Below, one piece after another: positions 9,420-20,305 of a stretch of 64,000 bases of DNA. Position 1 is the first letter of the stretch, and each line of letters opens with the position of its first letter. The notes under the pieces are model-generated. The model was not told where the DNA came from, did not search any database, and saw nothing but the letters and a program-made list of their open reading frames with translations. Source of the DNA: Talpa occidentalis (taxonomy: Eukaryota; Chordata; Mammalia; Eulipotyphla; Talpidae). Where the stretch lies: contig NW_023601322.1 of assembly GCF_014898055.3 (NCBI RefSeq), positions 71,266,740-71,330,739 on the forward strand, read 5' to 3'. The translations under genes and the position numbers were made by a program.

Positions 9420-12400
9420 AAGGCCGCCTTCAGGTCAGCCTCCAGGGCTCATGGGAAGCCCCAGGGGCTCTGGATCTGTCTGTCCCCCTGAAGGAGGCCC
9501 GATGGTGGCCGCTCAGGGATTCACTGTTGGCCCCGGTTATCTAAAATCCCTTCAGCGCCCACCAGTGGGCTCTGGCATTCTGGTGCATCTGCCTGGCGAT
9601 GGCCGTCAGCCTGCCACACCTCAGCCCAGCCACAGCCGCAAGGTGCGTCCCAGCACCACAGGCAAGGTGCGTCATGTGCCAGCATGGCCGTTAAGCTGGC
9701 CTCCTTCTAGAGGCTGTGTCTGCGCCGGGGGAGTGGCAGCCTGTCCAGGTCTCTGGGCAACCAGTGGTTACACAGCGAGCTCTCCAGCGACTTGACACCT
9801 TCTGTGGCTCCTGATATGACTCGACAAGTCCTAATGACACTTCCTGGGCCAAACCCCCAATTAGTCCCAAAGTGGTCCCTGCAGGATGCGCGCTCACACA
9901 CTTGAGAAAGCCCAGCATGCCCCCTCTGCCCATCACAGTCTCTCCCCCCAGCCAAGTGTGAGGCAGCCCAAACTGGGGAGATGCCCGAACTGGGGTCAGA
10001 CTCTGTGACAGCTCCTGCAGGCTGTCCTGGGACCCCGGGGTGCCCTGATGAGCTGCCTCCAGGGCTCCGTCAGCTGTCTGCTGTCTGCTGTCTAGTTAAA
10101 AATAAGCGGCCTCCTCGCCTGTCGCTCCTCAGAGTGCTCATTACCGGTCTGTAAGGCGCAGAGCTTGAGGCTGGTGGGAATCCATGTTGCTCCTGGGGCA
10201 GGGAGGCACGCCCCTTCTATGTTTATCCCGTCTCTTCCCCGCACCCCTGCAAGGGCGCGCACTAGAGGGCAGGGCCTCCAGGAGACCGGGTGTAAACCAC
10301 CCAGGGCTTGGGAGCCAGGCAGGCTCAGGCACACGAGCTTCTGGGCCACCCGCTCATTCCAGTCCTTGGGGGGAGGCACCTGGGCTGGTTCCTTCTGGAG
10401 AAATCCCTCCCACTCCTGGCCCTGATTTCCCCTGGCTTCCCCCTCGCGGCTGAGATGTCCTACACCCTCGGCTTCTCGAAAAAAACGACAAAGACATGGG
10501 GTGGGCAGGAAAGACGGGTGTCCGGGCTTGGGTTTCCCAAGACCTCGATCTTTAAAAGAGGAGGCTAGAGGCTAGAAGTATAAGATGTGAAAGATGGCGG
10601 CTGAAGGCTCTTCCCCAGCCAGCAGAGCTTCCCTCAGACTGGAGGGGGGGGCAAGGAGGGCAGCGCGGTCAGGAGAAAACCAGCTGGAGAAAACCAGCCA
10701 GAGAGACCGGCTTCCTGTGGGGAAGAGCACCGGACGCCCACGGAGATGGAGGCCGTGGTTAGGGGCCCACAGCCCGGCCAGGAAACCGCCCCGTGGGCGT
10801 CAGGAGGATTCCAAAGCTGCAGCTCCTTCCCCGACGGAGAGGAGAGGCGGCGCGGTGTCCTCGGATGAGCCGGGCAGATCCGCCCTCACGGAGGCCACGC
10901 CAGAGACAAGGAGGTCAAACAGGGGGTCGAGGTCAAACAGGGGGTGTGACAAGAACAGTGCATCCCCCGGGGGCCTGGCCAGAGGCCCAGGGGCTGTGCC
11001 AGTGACCCCACAAGTCCAGAGCAGAGGCCCACCCCTGTGCTTCGGGGGAGAGATGGCTGGCACAGGCGGCTCAGATCCTGCAGGCCGGGGCTTCTAACTC
11101 GGGGAGACAGGGAGATGGGGAGGAGGAGGGAGGGGCTTGGCGAAGGGGAGGCGGCTGCTGCTGGCTTTGCAGGAAACAGCTCCCACCCGCATCAGGACGT
11201 GCCTGACCCCCGCCACCCCCCAGAGGACCCAGTGCCTCTGAGGCTGAGCCCGGGCCCACCCAGGGCAGTGCTATTGCTGTAGCAGCACCCGCCCTGCCCA
11301 GGCGGGAAAGAGCGGCAGGGGGCCGAGTGGAGGGCCCCGAGGAGAGAGAGGGAGCGAGGAGGTGGGCAGGGGAGGGGCGCTGCTACATCTGCCACCCTCT
11401 TCCCGGCCCCTCCCTGCGGGCCCCTCCCTGCGGGCGGCAGCTGTTGCGGACTGTCGCAGCTTTGCCACCAAGTGAACCCCTGGCCGTGGAGGCGGGCCTG
11501 AATGGGGTGTCTGGGTGTCACTCACATGCTCAGCCTCCTGAGGAACCTAGATGACCTACAACTCCCTTTCCCTGGGCTCACTTGAGTGTCTCGGAAAAAG
11601 GCAGAAAGTGCCAAGAATGCTTTTCTTGAGACTCGGCGAGACCCCGGGCAGAGGCGGGGGCTGGTCAAACCAGCTACAAGTGAAAGGACAGGAGGGTGGA
11701 CACGAGGCTGCCCTGGGGTCTGGGGGGCAAGTGCGCCTCAGCACTGGGACGAGGGTCTTCCCCCGGCTCTGCCCGGGCTCCCGGCCCGGAGGCTCCATCC
11801 TCAGGCCCCTGGGCCTCCTGTGAGGGCGCTGCCACGCGGCATCTGCCAACAGCTGTGCCTGGAGCCAGTGGTGGGAAGGCGAAGGGCGGACTGGCAGAGA
11901 GTGGGGAGGAGACAGCCAGCCTGGAGAGGGGCTAGCACCTTGTTGGGGAGGGTCACCCCGCAGATGCGCCAAAATAACCAGCAGACACTTTGGGGACAAC
12001 GAGGATCGAGCTGGGGAGGTTCGCTGAGAAGAGGAAAGCTGCGGCTCTACTCGGCGGGTGCAGATGGCGGCGGAGATGGGGATAGTACACAAACACAGCT
12101 CGGCGCTGCCTTGGGGTGCTGTCTGCTGCTCCCCCTGAGTGTGCTCCTCCTGGAGAGTAGCCCGAGTCCCAGCAGCGACCCCGCCGAGTCAGGGGGTCTT
12201 CAGACCACGATGCCGGGGGTCGTGAGGGCCCGCATGGGGGCAGGGCACCCCCGGGAGAGGAGGTGACTCGGGGCATTTCCTGAGCCACAGAACAGAGCCC
12301 TGGGGAGTCCAGCTCGGCTCAGACCAAGCTCAGGACGGGCGCTCCAGCCAGATGGAGCCCCGGGGCCTTGCCAATCTGCAGAAGGAAACCAGAGGTTCCC

Positions 12401-14013
12401 GAAGCCTCTTGGGCCCCGTGGAAGGTGAACAGTCCGTCTGAGAGCAGAGCGGGCTGGTTTTCTGGACTTGTTTTCACCACAGGGAAGCCGCAGGGTCCTG
12501 GGCGGCTGGCACCAGAGGCGTGAACAGAATACTGCTGGCCGCGGCCTCGTCTCCTCGTCACACTTCCCCTCTAAGGCATGCAGACATGTCTGCTGCGTCC
12601 CGGGTCTTTGGAGCCCGCACGTCCCCGGGCGCCGGCCCAGGGAGGCTCGGAGGGCACCGAGCTCGCGGCAGGGCAGGATGGAGCAGATCAGCATTCCAGT
12701 CACTCTAGACAGACTTTCAATTTTTTCCCAAAGGGAAGAAATACTATATTCCTGATTCTTTACGGCCTTGTTGACTGTCCTCCCCTGCATGCATATGCCA
12801 TGAAAGATGCCGCCGGTGGTGAAACCTAAGGGACCCTTTCTGGGAAAAGGAGCGGAGAGTCTGAGACGAGAACACGTGTGCGCGGAAGCAAAGCTGTGTC
12901 ACTCCCACACCTGTGTGCGACGACCCCCAGGCACCCCAGCAGCTCTGGAGAGGCCCAAGGCCTGTGAGCCGCATGTCCCAAAACCCCAGCACGCATGCTC
13001 AGGGAGGAGGCGGTGGAGCCCCGTTCACACCCCACAGGGGCCCACCTGGTGCAGAGACTGCAGGCAGCCCGGGAGGAGGTGCAGGGCAGGAGGAGGTGGA
13101 GGGCAGGGCGTGTGGCGCCGTCGTGGGGCCTGGGAGCTGTGTGCAGAGACACCGCAGGCCTCTCCCGGGGCCACCCCCAGAGAGAGACCAGGGCCGAGCA
13201 CAGAGGCAGCCGCTGTGTGAGCCACGCTACACAGAAGAAACGTGGCAGGGCCTGCCCGCCCACCCTTCAAGCTTCCTGCCGCCAGTTGTGGCCCCCAGGG
13301 GCAGACACCAGCACTGGCAGGGAGCAGAGGGCCTGCATCTGGGGAGCTCCCCCTCACCACGCCAGGCCACCGAGCCCAGAGGGCAGGGCCAGCAGCACGG
13401 AACGACATGTGCCAGTGGGATGACACGAGCTGCTCTGGGGCAAATACCCCATGTCTCTGGGCTTGGCACCATCCTGCTCTACCAATGTTCCAGGGGCTTC
13501 CCAAGAAGGGAAACAAGGCCGTGGTGAAGAGAAACTCAGTGGCCACAGTGAAGCATGTCTCCCAGGGGCCTCATCCTGTCACCCCCCTGAGCCAGCGGGG
13601 TGTCAGCAAGCACCTGGCAGCTGGCTTGGTAAGCAGCGCCCCCTGGGGGTCTGGGAAGCCTGCCGCGGCCCCAGGGCACGGGAGAGAAGCCCTGGAGGAT
13701 GAGGGGCCACTTGTACTTTTTCAGCTAGCCCCGAGCCCCAGCGGAGGCGGCCACAGGAGAGTCAGCTCCCTGCAGCTGAAGCGCCACCGTGGAGTCGTGG
13801 CGATGATAAAGCACCCTTGCTTTGGAACTGAGGCGCAATGGTTTAATTGCTTTCAGACCCTAGGAGCACAATAGAAAAAAAATCTCTCCCTACTTTTCTC
13901 TCTGAGGCTTGTATTTACAGATGCTGGAGTCTGGGCCCCATGCGACACTGCCAGGGCACGCAGAAGTGGAAGCAACCAACCTCCACTGAGCTCTAAGGTT
14001 GGCCAGAGCTAGA
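9420..14013. other. Intergenic GC-rich sequence
   Basis: No gene, RNA or complete mobile element is recognised. A short direct repeat ('gaggtcaaacagggggt' twice) sits at about 10909-10946. Many long open frames on both strands here reflect the scarcity of AT-rich stop codons. None shows a known domain or splice pattern. Confidence 0.5.
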
Positions 14014-14325
14014 GGCTGCAGGAGGGGGCTGCAGGAGGGGGTCTACAGGAGGGGCCTGCAGGAGGGGTCTGCAGGAGGGGGTCTGCAGGAGGGGGTCTGC
14101 AGGAGGGGGTCTGCAGGAGGGGGCTGCGGGAGGGGGCTGCAGGAGGGGGTCTACAGGAGGGGACTGCAGGAGGGGGGCTGCAGGAGGGGGTCTGCAGGAG
14201 GGGGTCTGCAGGAGGGGCTGCGGGAGGGGGCTGCGGGAGGGGGCTGCGGGAGGGGGCTGCGGGGGGGGCTGCGGGAGGGGGGCTGCGGGAGGGGGGCTGC
14301 GGGAGGGGGCTATGGGAGGAGGCTG
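14014..14325. repeat. G-rich minisatellite, 13-15 bp unit
   Basis: Roughly twenty tandem units follow the pattern CTGCAGGAGGGGGT or CTACAGGAGGGG at the left end. They change to CTGCGGGAGGGGG at the right end. All have the same strand bias (G-rich on +, C-rich on -). The gradient in unit sequence suggests local expansion by unequal exchange or slippage. Frames translated through it give GLQEG-like or proline-rich periodic peptides, which are artefacts of the repeat. The same phrase 'ggccagag' flanks both sides (14001 and about 14324). Confidence 0.95.
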
Positions 14326-14329
14326 GCCA

Positions 14330-14560
14330 GAGTCTCCTCACACCTCCGGAGTGAAGTGCCCTGGGCTGGCCAATGACTCCAGCCAAGTCCAATTTCTTTG
14401 CCACAATCCACTTTTCAGCCAATAAAACTTCACTGCTTTGTTTCCAACCCAGACTCTCCAAGATCTATATAACATCTTCTTTCTTAATGGAGGAGCCCGC
14501 CTCCTCGCTTGTCCACCTGCAATAAACTTTCTCTGCTCCTAACACCGTCGCGTCACGTTT
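14330..14560 (+). mobile_element. Possible LTR fragment of an endogenous retrovirus
   Basis: The stretch has the wording of an old LTR: 'agccaataaaacttcactgc', a TATA-like 'ctatataacatc', then 'gcaataaactttctctgctcctaaca'. This resembles the R-U5 part of mammalian gamma-like LTRs. Ends and duplications are not clear, and no internal viral gene is present. Family by eye only. Confidence 0.4.
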
Positions 14561-14637
14561 TCCACTTTAACTGAGCATCGGACGCACACCTGAATTTGTC
14601 AGGTCAGTAAGCTTCAGCCACTAAGTTTTGAGGTGAC

Positions 14638-15060
14638 ATGTGACCAGTTAGAATAAAAAGACAGGGCAGCTCAGCCTTGAAAATCCCTGAAGTAAACAAA
14701 CCAGTAGTCTTACAAATCAAGCTTTATTTAGCTTGCTTTGCAGGACTCACTTGCCCTGGGTCATTTCCTATTTATGCCTCTGGAAATCACATGCAAAACT
14801 TACACTGTTTCCCAAGGTTGATATGAAGTAACCCCTGAAAACGCTAGCATTCTAACCAAGCGCCACGGAAAAGGAACAGTCACTGTCTCCTCACCAGATT
14901 AACTCTTTGTAGCAGTAGAGGCCTGAGCCTCACCCCATGTTTTGCTTTGAGTGTTCCAGGTTTGCAAACTGTCTGTTTGGTGCATGCACAATAAACTTTT
15001 ACTAATTACAGCTTCGGTGATTCACTGGTTTTATTCCTGTTATTTCTGAACTTCTAACAC
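14638..15060 (+). mobile_element. Possible second LTR-like element
   Basis: The segment could begin with TG at 14638 and end with CA after 'cttctaaca'. It contains AATAAA near 14990, placed as a polyadenylation signal would be in an LTR. I see no clear flanking duplication and no internal region, so this is only a suggestion. Confidence 0.28.
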
Positions 15061-18000
15061 AGCCAAGCAAAAGATTAATGAACCGAAAGGACTAAAGGGT
15101 GATCCAGGGACAAGTCACACCATAGTCAGAGGCACTGCAGCAGAGGAAGCTCACCCATGCACCCCAAGAGAATGTTGTCCTGCTGTGCCGTAACCAACAG
15201 CGCCCTAGGAGTGCAAAAACCAGGGTGCTAAGGAGGCCTAAGTCAGGGTTCCCTAGTACCAGTCAGCTTTGCCTCACCTAGAGAGCAAGCCTGGTTCTGG
15301 CCATCCAAAAAGCCCTTCAGAACGTACCCTTTGCAGGCACAGCAGACTGTGGCCATCCCCCCAGATCACTGTCCCAGGGTCTGCAGGGGACAATGGACTC
15401 TGGGGCCTAGGAGCCTGCAGGCTCACTGGAGAGAGGGGAGGCCAGGCTGAGCACAGCCCAGTTCACCTATGAGATCTAATCAAAAGGCTGTGCGCAGAGG
15501 CAGAGGTCACAGGGCACTCATCCCCCAAGGATGCAAGCCTGAGGTTTGCAACCTCACAGCTCTCCGGAGCATTTTCACATCCCTTAATCCCTGTAGTTAA
15601 AACAATAACCCGGGAGGTGGGCAGGGCAGGGCTCATTAGCCATTTGCATAGAAAGAGTCTGAGGAGTGCAGGGTCCCACAGAGCACTGAGTAGGCCCCAG
15701 TACACTGGAAGTTCAAACACTGGGGTCCCTGAGCCTACGAGCAGAGCAGAGCAGCGTCCATGAACAGGGCTGGGAGGGGCACCCGGAGGCTGGGCAGCAG
15801 GAGCACCCTCCCATGGAGGCGGCCTGGGGAGGCGGCGGTCCTGGGGCTCCAGCCCCAGAATCCCCTGGAACACTTAGAGACAACGTCATCTACAGACTGA
15901 GGGTGGGTGCTGAGGAACCCGCGCGTGAAGATGCCTGGGAGTCACTGAGGGCTGCCCGTATTGGAACACTACTGTCACCGAAGTCCTCTTGCCCGATGGC
16001 CTGGACACCAGGCCGCCCGACAGGTGGGTGTTGGGAATGGTGCTGGGGACCCAGGGGCCAGTGCCCCAGCTAGCGCTGGCCGCCCCTGAGGAGGTGGGAC
16101 CGACCCCGTATCGGGAGGATGTGTAAGACTTGGGCACAGAGAAGATGGTGATAGAGCACTGGCGGCGCCAAGTAAAGAGGAGGGGATGACGAGCTGAACC
16201 CCTGCTGTGTGATGCTGTGGCTCCATCATTAAACAGCAAGGTCACTACAGGAAACCCAGGATGACAGAAACGCCAAGAAGGCCGCGGGGAAGAACATTCT
16301 CCAGGATGGCCGAGACTGGATTTTGCCTCCTGTTTCATCGCCGTGAGGAGATGAGATTTCTTGTGCTGCTGCACACGGGACCCAGCACAGGAGTCCTCCC
16401 CAGTCCTATCCTGGGGTCTCAGGACTCATTTCGAGTCAGGGAACAGAGTCCAAACGGGGGGCAAGCTGCCTGATGGGGGACAGCAAGCTTTCGAGGAGCC
16501 CTGGCATTAAACCATCGGGTGCGCGACCCCGCAGCTCGCACACGGCAGGTTCTCCGGTGGAGGTGGCAGGGAGGACAGCTCCTACCCCGGAGCCGGGGAA
16601 GCAGGGGCACTTGAGGGCTGGGGTGCCCTTCCCGCTTCCCCTCACAACTCGTGGGAGACAGGCAGCGCGGGAAAGCCGCAGGGCTGGCGCTCTTACTTGC
16701 GCTCCACTTTTTATGATGTCCCGGCCCTACTCTTTGTGACAAACTGGAGCTGCTTCCCATCGGAATTAGGGAGGAAATGCGCTGTGGAGGTGCGCTCGGC
16801 AGAGCAGGTAATTCGCTCAGTAATGAGCAGGCTGCTGCCTCCAGCGCTCAGCCTCCCCCTCCTGCCTGCCCTGTGCTATTTCCATCCTGTCCCTCCCAGG
16901 CGGGGACTCCTTAAAGGGGCCCAGCTGGTTTGTCATCGCCTTTTCTTTCCAAAGGGCCCTGGTGGGGCCAGGGAAGGACTTTTCCTGCCTCTGAATCAGA
17001 AAGCGGCTCGGAGCCAGGGCCCTCTGGGGCCAGAGAAGCAGGTTCCAAGAAAGGGCACTATTTGGGGAGCTTGGACAGAGGCAGGCCCAGCCTACTCGCC
17101 TTCTGGAGCAGCAGGGATGGGGAAGAGCACCCCCCGGAACCCCAGGCTGATGAGCGGGTACGGGTGCAGAGAGGATGGAAACGTGACCTTGGTGGCTCTC
17201 CAGAGCAGGCCGCCAACCTCCAGCCCCACGCCCAGTGAGGGGGGGGGGGGCCCACCCCGGGAGGCACTTAAGGAGTGAGGACCCCGAGAGGGGAGAGAAA
17301 TAAAAAAGCAAATGACTTTTGCTGCTGTGTTTTACTATTTTTTGAAAAAAAAATATTACGGTCATTACAAAAGTAAACCACGGCCACCGGGGAAATTTTC
17401 CAGAACCTCAGCACTGGAAAGGGAAGAAAATGAAGATCGCCCCAATCCACCCACGGAGATGATTACTGGGGGCGGGGGCACTGACTGGTGGTTTTCTTTG
17501 CATATTTATATCAATCCTAATCTGCAGACTCAGTGGGTGAGAGACCTACCGTTATTTTTCCATTACTCAGCCTGCACCGGGAGCCTCCCTGCCATGCCCC
17601 GCACGGGAGAATGTCAGCCTGTCCCCGCGCGCACGGGCACACAGGCTCAGGGCTCAGCTCCGGCTGCCGCCCAGGGAGATGCATCTGTCCACCGCCCCCT
17701 CTGCTCGCGTCCACCAGGCCCCCGTGTCCTCTCTGCTCTGAAGCACGGCCCTGCAGGTTGCTCCCACATTCACCCCCAAAAGATACCGTCTCCTTGCCGC
17801 GTCCCAGCCCCTCCCAGCCTGGCTCAGAGCCCTTCTGTCTCCCACCGCGGTGCGTCTGGAAGAAGCTAGCTGGGACTTGCACATACGCTCAGGTGAGCTG
17901 GTAGGGATTTTTCTACCACCCCATAGGCAGATGAGGCTGGGGGTGCCATGCACACTCTCAGGGCTTCTGCCTCCCTAGGGTTCCACCCTAAACCCCAGAA

Positions 18001-18255
18001 CAATCTGGGTTTCTGGCTTCCCTCCCAAGATAGAGAAAGCCCTTTTGGGCACCTCAGGGGCCCATCAATACCTTAGGTCTCCTTGTCTCCCCACTAACTC
18101 CTCTCGCCTCATCTCCCACCCCGAGACCAGGGAGACCTCTTCTAACTGCAGGATGGACATCTGCCCCGATGCAGGGCTCCCATCAAATAAGCAGAGTGGG
18201 GTGTGCACTGCACAGATATGCCCAGCTGAAGGCTGAGGGGGCAACGGCAGCAAAA
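15061..18255. other. Intergenic sequence
   Basis: Unique sequence with mixed base composition. A short run of G (17236-17251) and an A-rich patch (17340-17355) are the only low-complexity features. I found no gene or recognisable mobile element. Confidence 0.5.
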
Positions 18256-18257
18256 AC

Positions 18258-18522
18258 TGCCTGTGCCGTCAAGAGGTTAAGTCTCAGCACTGTGAAGCTG
18301 TCCGCAGCCTCTGCAGCACGAGTGCGATCCTCAGCCGGCCAAGGAGCTACCCACACGGCGCAGCAGACCTCTCCTGTCTCGCCCGCTGCACCCCTCAGCA
18401 GTGTATTTCGTCAGTCTGCCTGTTCTGTTCCCTGTTCTGTCTCGGGTGAATCCTCTCACCCCCAGCACCTCTGGCCTGCACCCCAGTGCTTGCATGCATA
18501 AATAAATATATCTTAAAAAAAT
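18258..18522 (+). mobile_element. tRNA-derived SINE (older subfamily), + strand
   Basis: It has the variant head '..caagaggttaag' and 'gcactgtgaagctgtccgc', then the common body ('cagacctctcctgtct', 'cagcagtgtatttcgtcag'). It ends 'gcttgcatgcataaataaat' with a short A tail. It is more diverged than the copies with the 'gcagcggttgagcgctggg' head. Confidence 0.85.
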
Positions 18523-20122
18523 AACTACATATGCCCTGCCACAGAGAAAGGCGCCTTCTCCCTTTCTCCCTAAGGTGCCAGCCCCAGCCCCATCCTTACT
18601 CGTCACATCTTGTTCCAAACCTTACACCCTGGCCTAGAGTTCTGAAACTCCAAAATCAATAATTTCACTCCTTTTTTCAATTTTTGTCCCTTCTCTGAGG
18701 CGGTTTGTGTCAGGTGGCCTGACGGCCCCGCCTGCAAGGAAGGCTCTTGTGCCAGGCGCCGAGGGGACACCTGGCCAGTGCCTGGAGGTGCCACACAGCC
18801 CCACACACACTCCCCCACATCTCCACATACACATGCTCATGTGCACGCATGTGCACACACCTGTGCATGCGCCTGTGCATGCACACCCATGCACGCATGC
18901 ATTCACACACTTCACACACATGCACACACACATGCACACTCCTAGCTCCAAAGGCTGCATCCAAATCTTTGGGTTTAGAACCTGAATTTTAAAAGCTCCC
19001 CAGGTGATGCTGAAGAACTTGGGGAAGAGGAGGTAGCAACAGGGGACCAGAGTCCCCAGGGACCCAGCCCAGGGAAGGCTGCCCAGCCTCAGTTCCCCGC
19101 GGGGGTGGGGGGCATGTAGGAGGCGGCCTTTCTTGCCTTTCTTGGGCGCTCAGGACAATGTGTTGCTGCGTATCTGGAACTGCCCTTAACACCCCCAAGC
19201 ATCTTCTATTTCCTATGTGGTTCCAGCTGAGATGTTGAGAAATCTGCGCAACATCATTTCTGGGGGAGTGTCATTTTAAAAACTTTCTTAGGAAGGGGTC
19301 GGAAGATTCCCAGTCACCAGCCCACTCCTTCCAGCCAGAAAACAGCCTGCGGGCAGCCCCTCAGGGAACAGAGGGTGAGCCCCTTCCGCAGCAGAATCAG
19401 TACTGCGGCCACATTTGCCTCCCAGAGGAACCTCTGGGGTAGAGACAATTCTGACTTCTGATCTGGCATCTCGACCCCAGAGGAGCAGGTCAAATGTCTG
19501 TTGCTTCTGAATAAAATGGCAATGCTAATGTAGTTTCCAATTTAGGTTTGAAAATGCCACTTAAAGGCCAACTTCAGTTCTCTCATTTAACTTTTTAAAA
19601 ATAATCACATTTCCTCATGAATCAGCCCCTGGGCATATTTGTCGCTCACTCCCTTTCAAGGAGCAACAAGCCAAAGGGATATTCTCTACGGTTTTTCCTG
19701 GAACAATGTGCTGCTCCTTGGTAAGAGGGCCTTTTTCCTCTGCCCTACCCCACACCCAGTCCCTTCCGCCAAGGGCCTCACGGCAATTCCATGCTTGAGG
19801 AAGATGAGTAGATGACGCTCCCCACCCTCCCCACCCCCCCACCCCTGGCGGAGGAAGGGTCAGGAAAGAAATGGACTGACCCCCAGACACTGGCCAAGGA
19901 AAAACACAATTTTAAACCCAAAAGGGTTATGACCCCAACTTTTCTAAACTTGGATTTTTCCTCCTTTTTCTAGTTTGGGATGGAACTCTTTCCCGACATT
20001 TTAAGTAAAGTCGTAGGGATGTGGCATGTAGAACAAATGTGATCAAAGAAAGTCTTCCATATCCCCCTTCTATGGACTTGGGAAGGGACTTCAGGATTTG
20101 TGCCCATGAAGACAGAGTCTGG
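18523..20122. other. Intergenic sequence with a CA/TGCA tract
   Basis: Apart from the alternating CA/TGCA tract described separately, the stretch is unique. No gene is recognised. Confidence 0.5.
18790..18945. repeat. Alternating purine-pyrimidine tract (CA/TG/CATG-rich)
   Basis: Long runs of CACA, TGCA and CATGCA steps alternate over about 150 bases, with very few breaks. Such tracts are polymorphic and can adopt left-handed DNA under supercoiling. That is a known property of the sequence class and was not shown here. Confidence 0.8.
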
Positions 20123-20305
20123 GCCTGCCTGGTGGTGCAAGGGATTAAGCACAGCACTGTGAAGCTATCTGCACCCTCTGCAGCATGAGTTCAATCCCTG
20201 GACAGGGAGCTACCCACATGGCACAGCAGACCTCTCCTGTCTTGCCTGCTGCTCCCCTCAGCAGTGTATTTCAGTAGATCTGCCCATCTGCTCCCTACCA
20301 GATGC
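20123..20305 (+). mobile_element. 3'-truncated tRNA-derived SINE (older subfamily)
   Basis: It starts 'gggcctgcctggtggtgcaa', carries a B-box-like 'gagttcaatccc' and the shared body to 'gtatttcagtagatctgcc'. It then breaks off before the tail. The missing 3' part indicates deletion or recombination after insertion. Confidence 0.85.

Noticed and set aside
9204..9491. Open frames over SINE copies (also 33308-33624, 35201-35709, 47769-48074, 62773-63124)
   Set aside because: The same peptide phrases recur at every SINE, showing they are translations of the repeat.
14014..14325. CRISPR-like array of short direct repeats
   Set aside because: There are no unique spacers between repeat units, no cas genes, and the DNA is mammalian. 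It is a minisatellite.
13999..14461. Periodic glycine/glutamate-rich and proline-rich frames
   Set aside because: They are translations of the minisatellite in two directions, not a gene.
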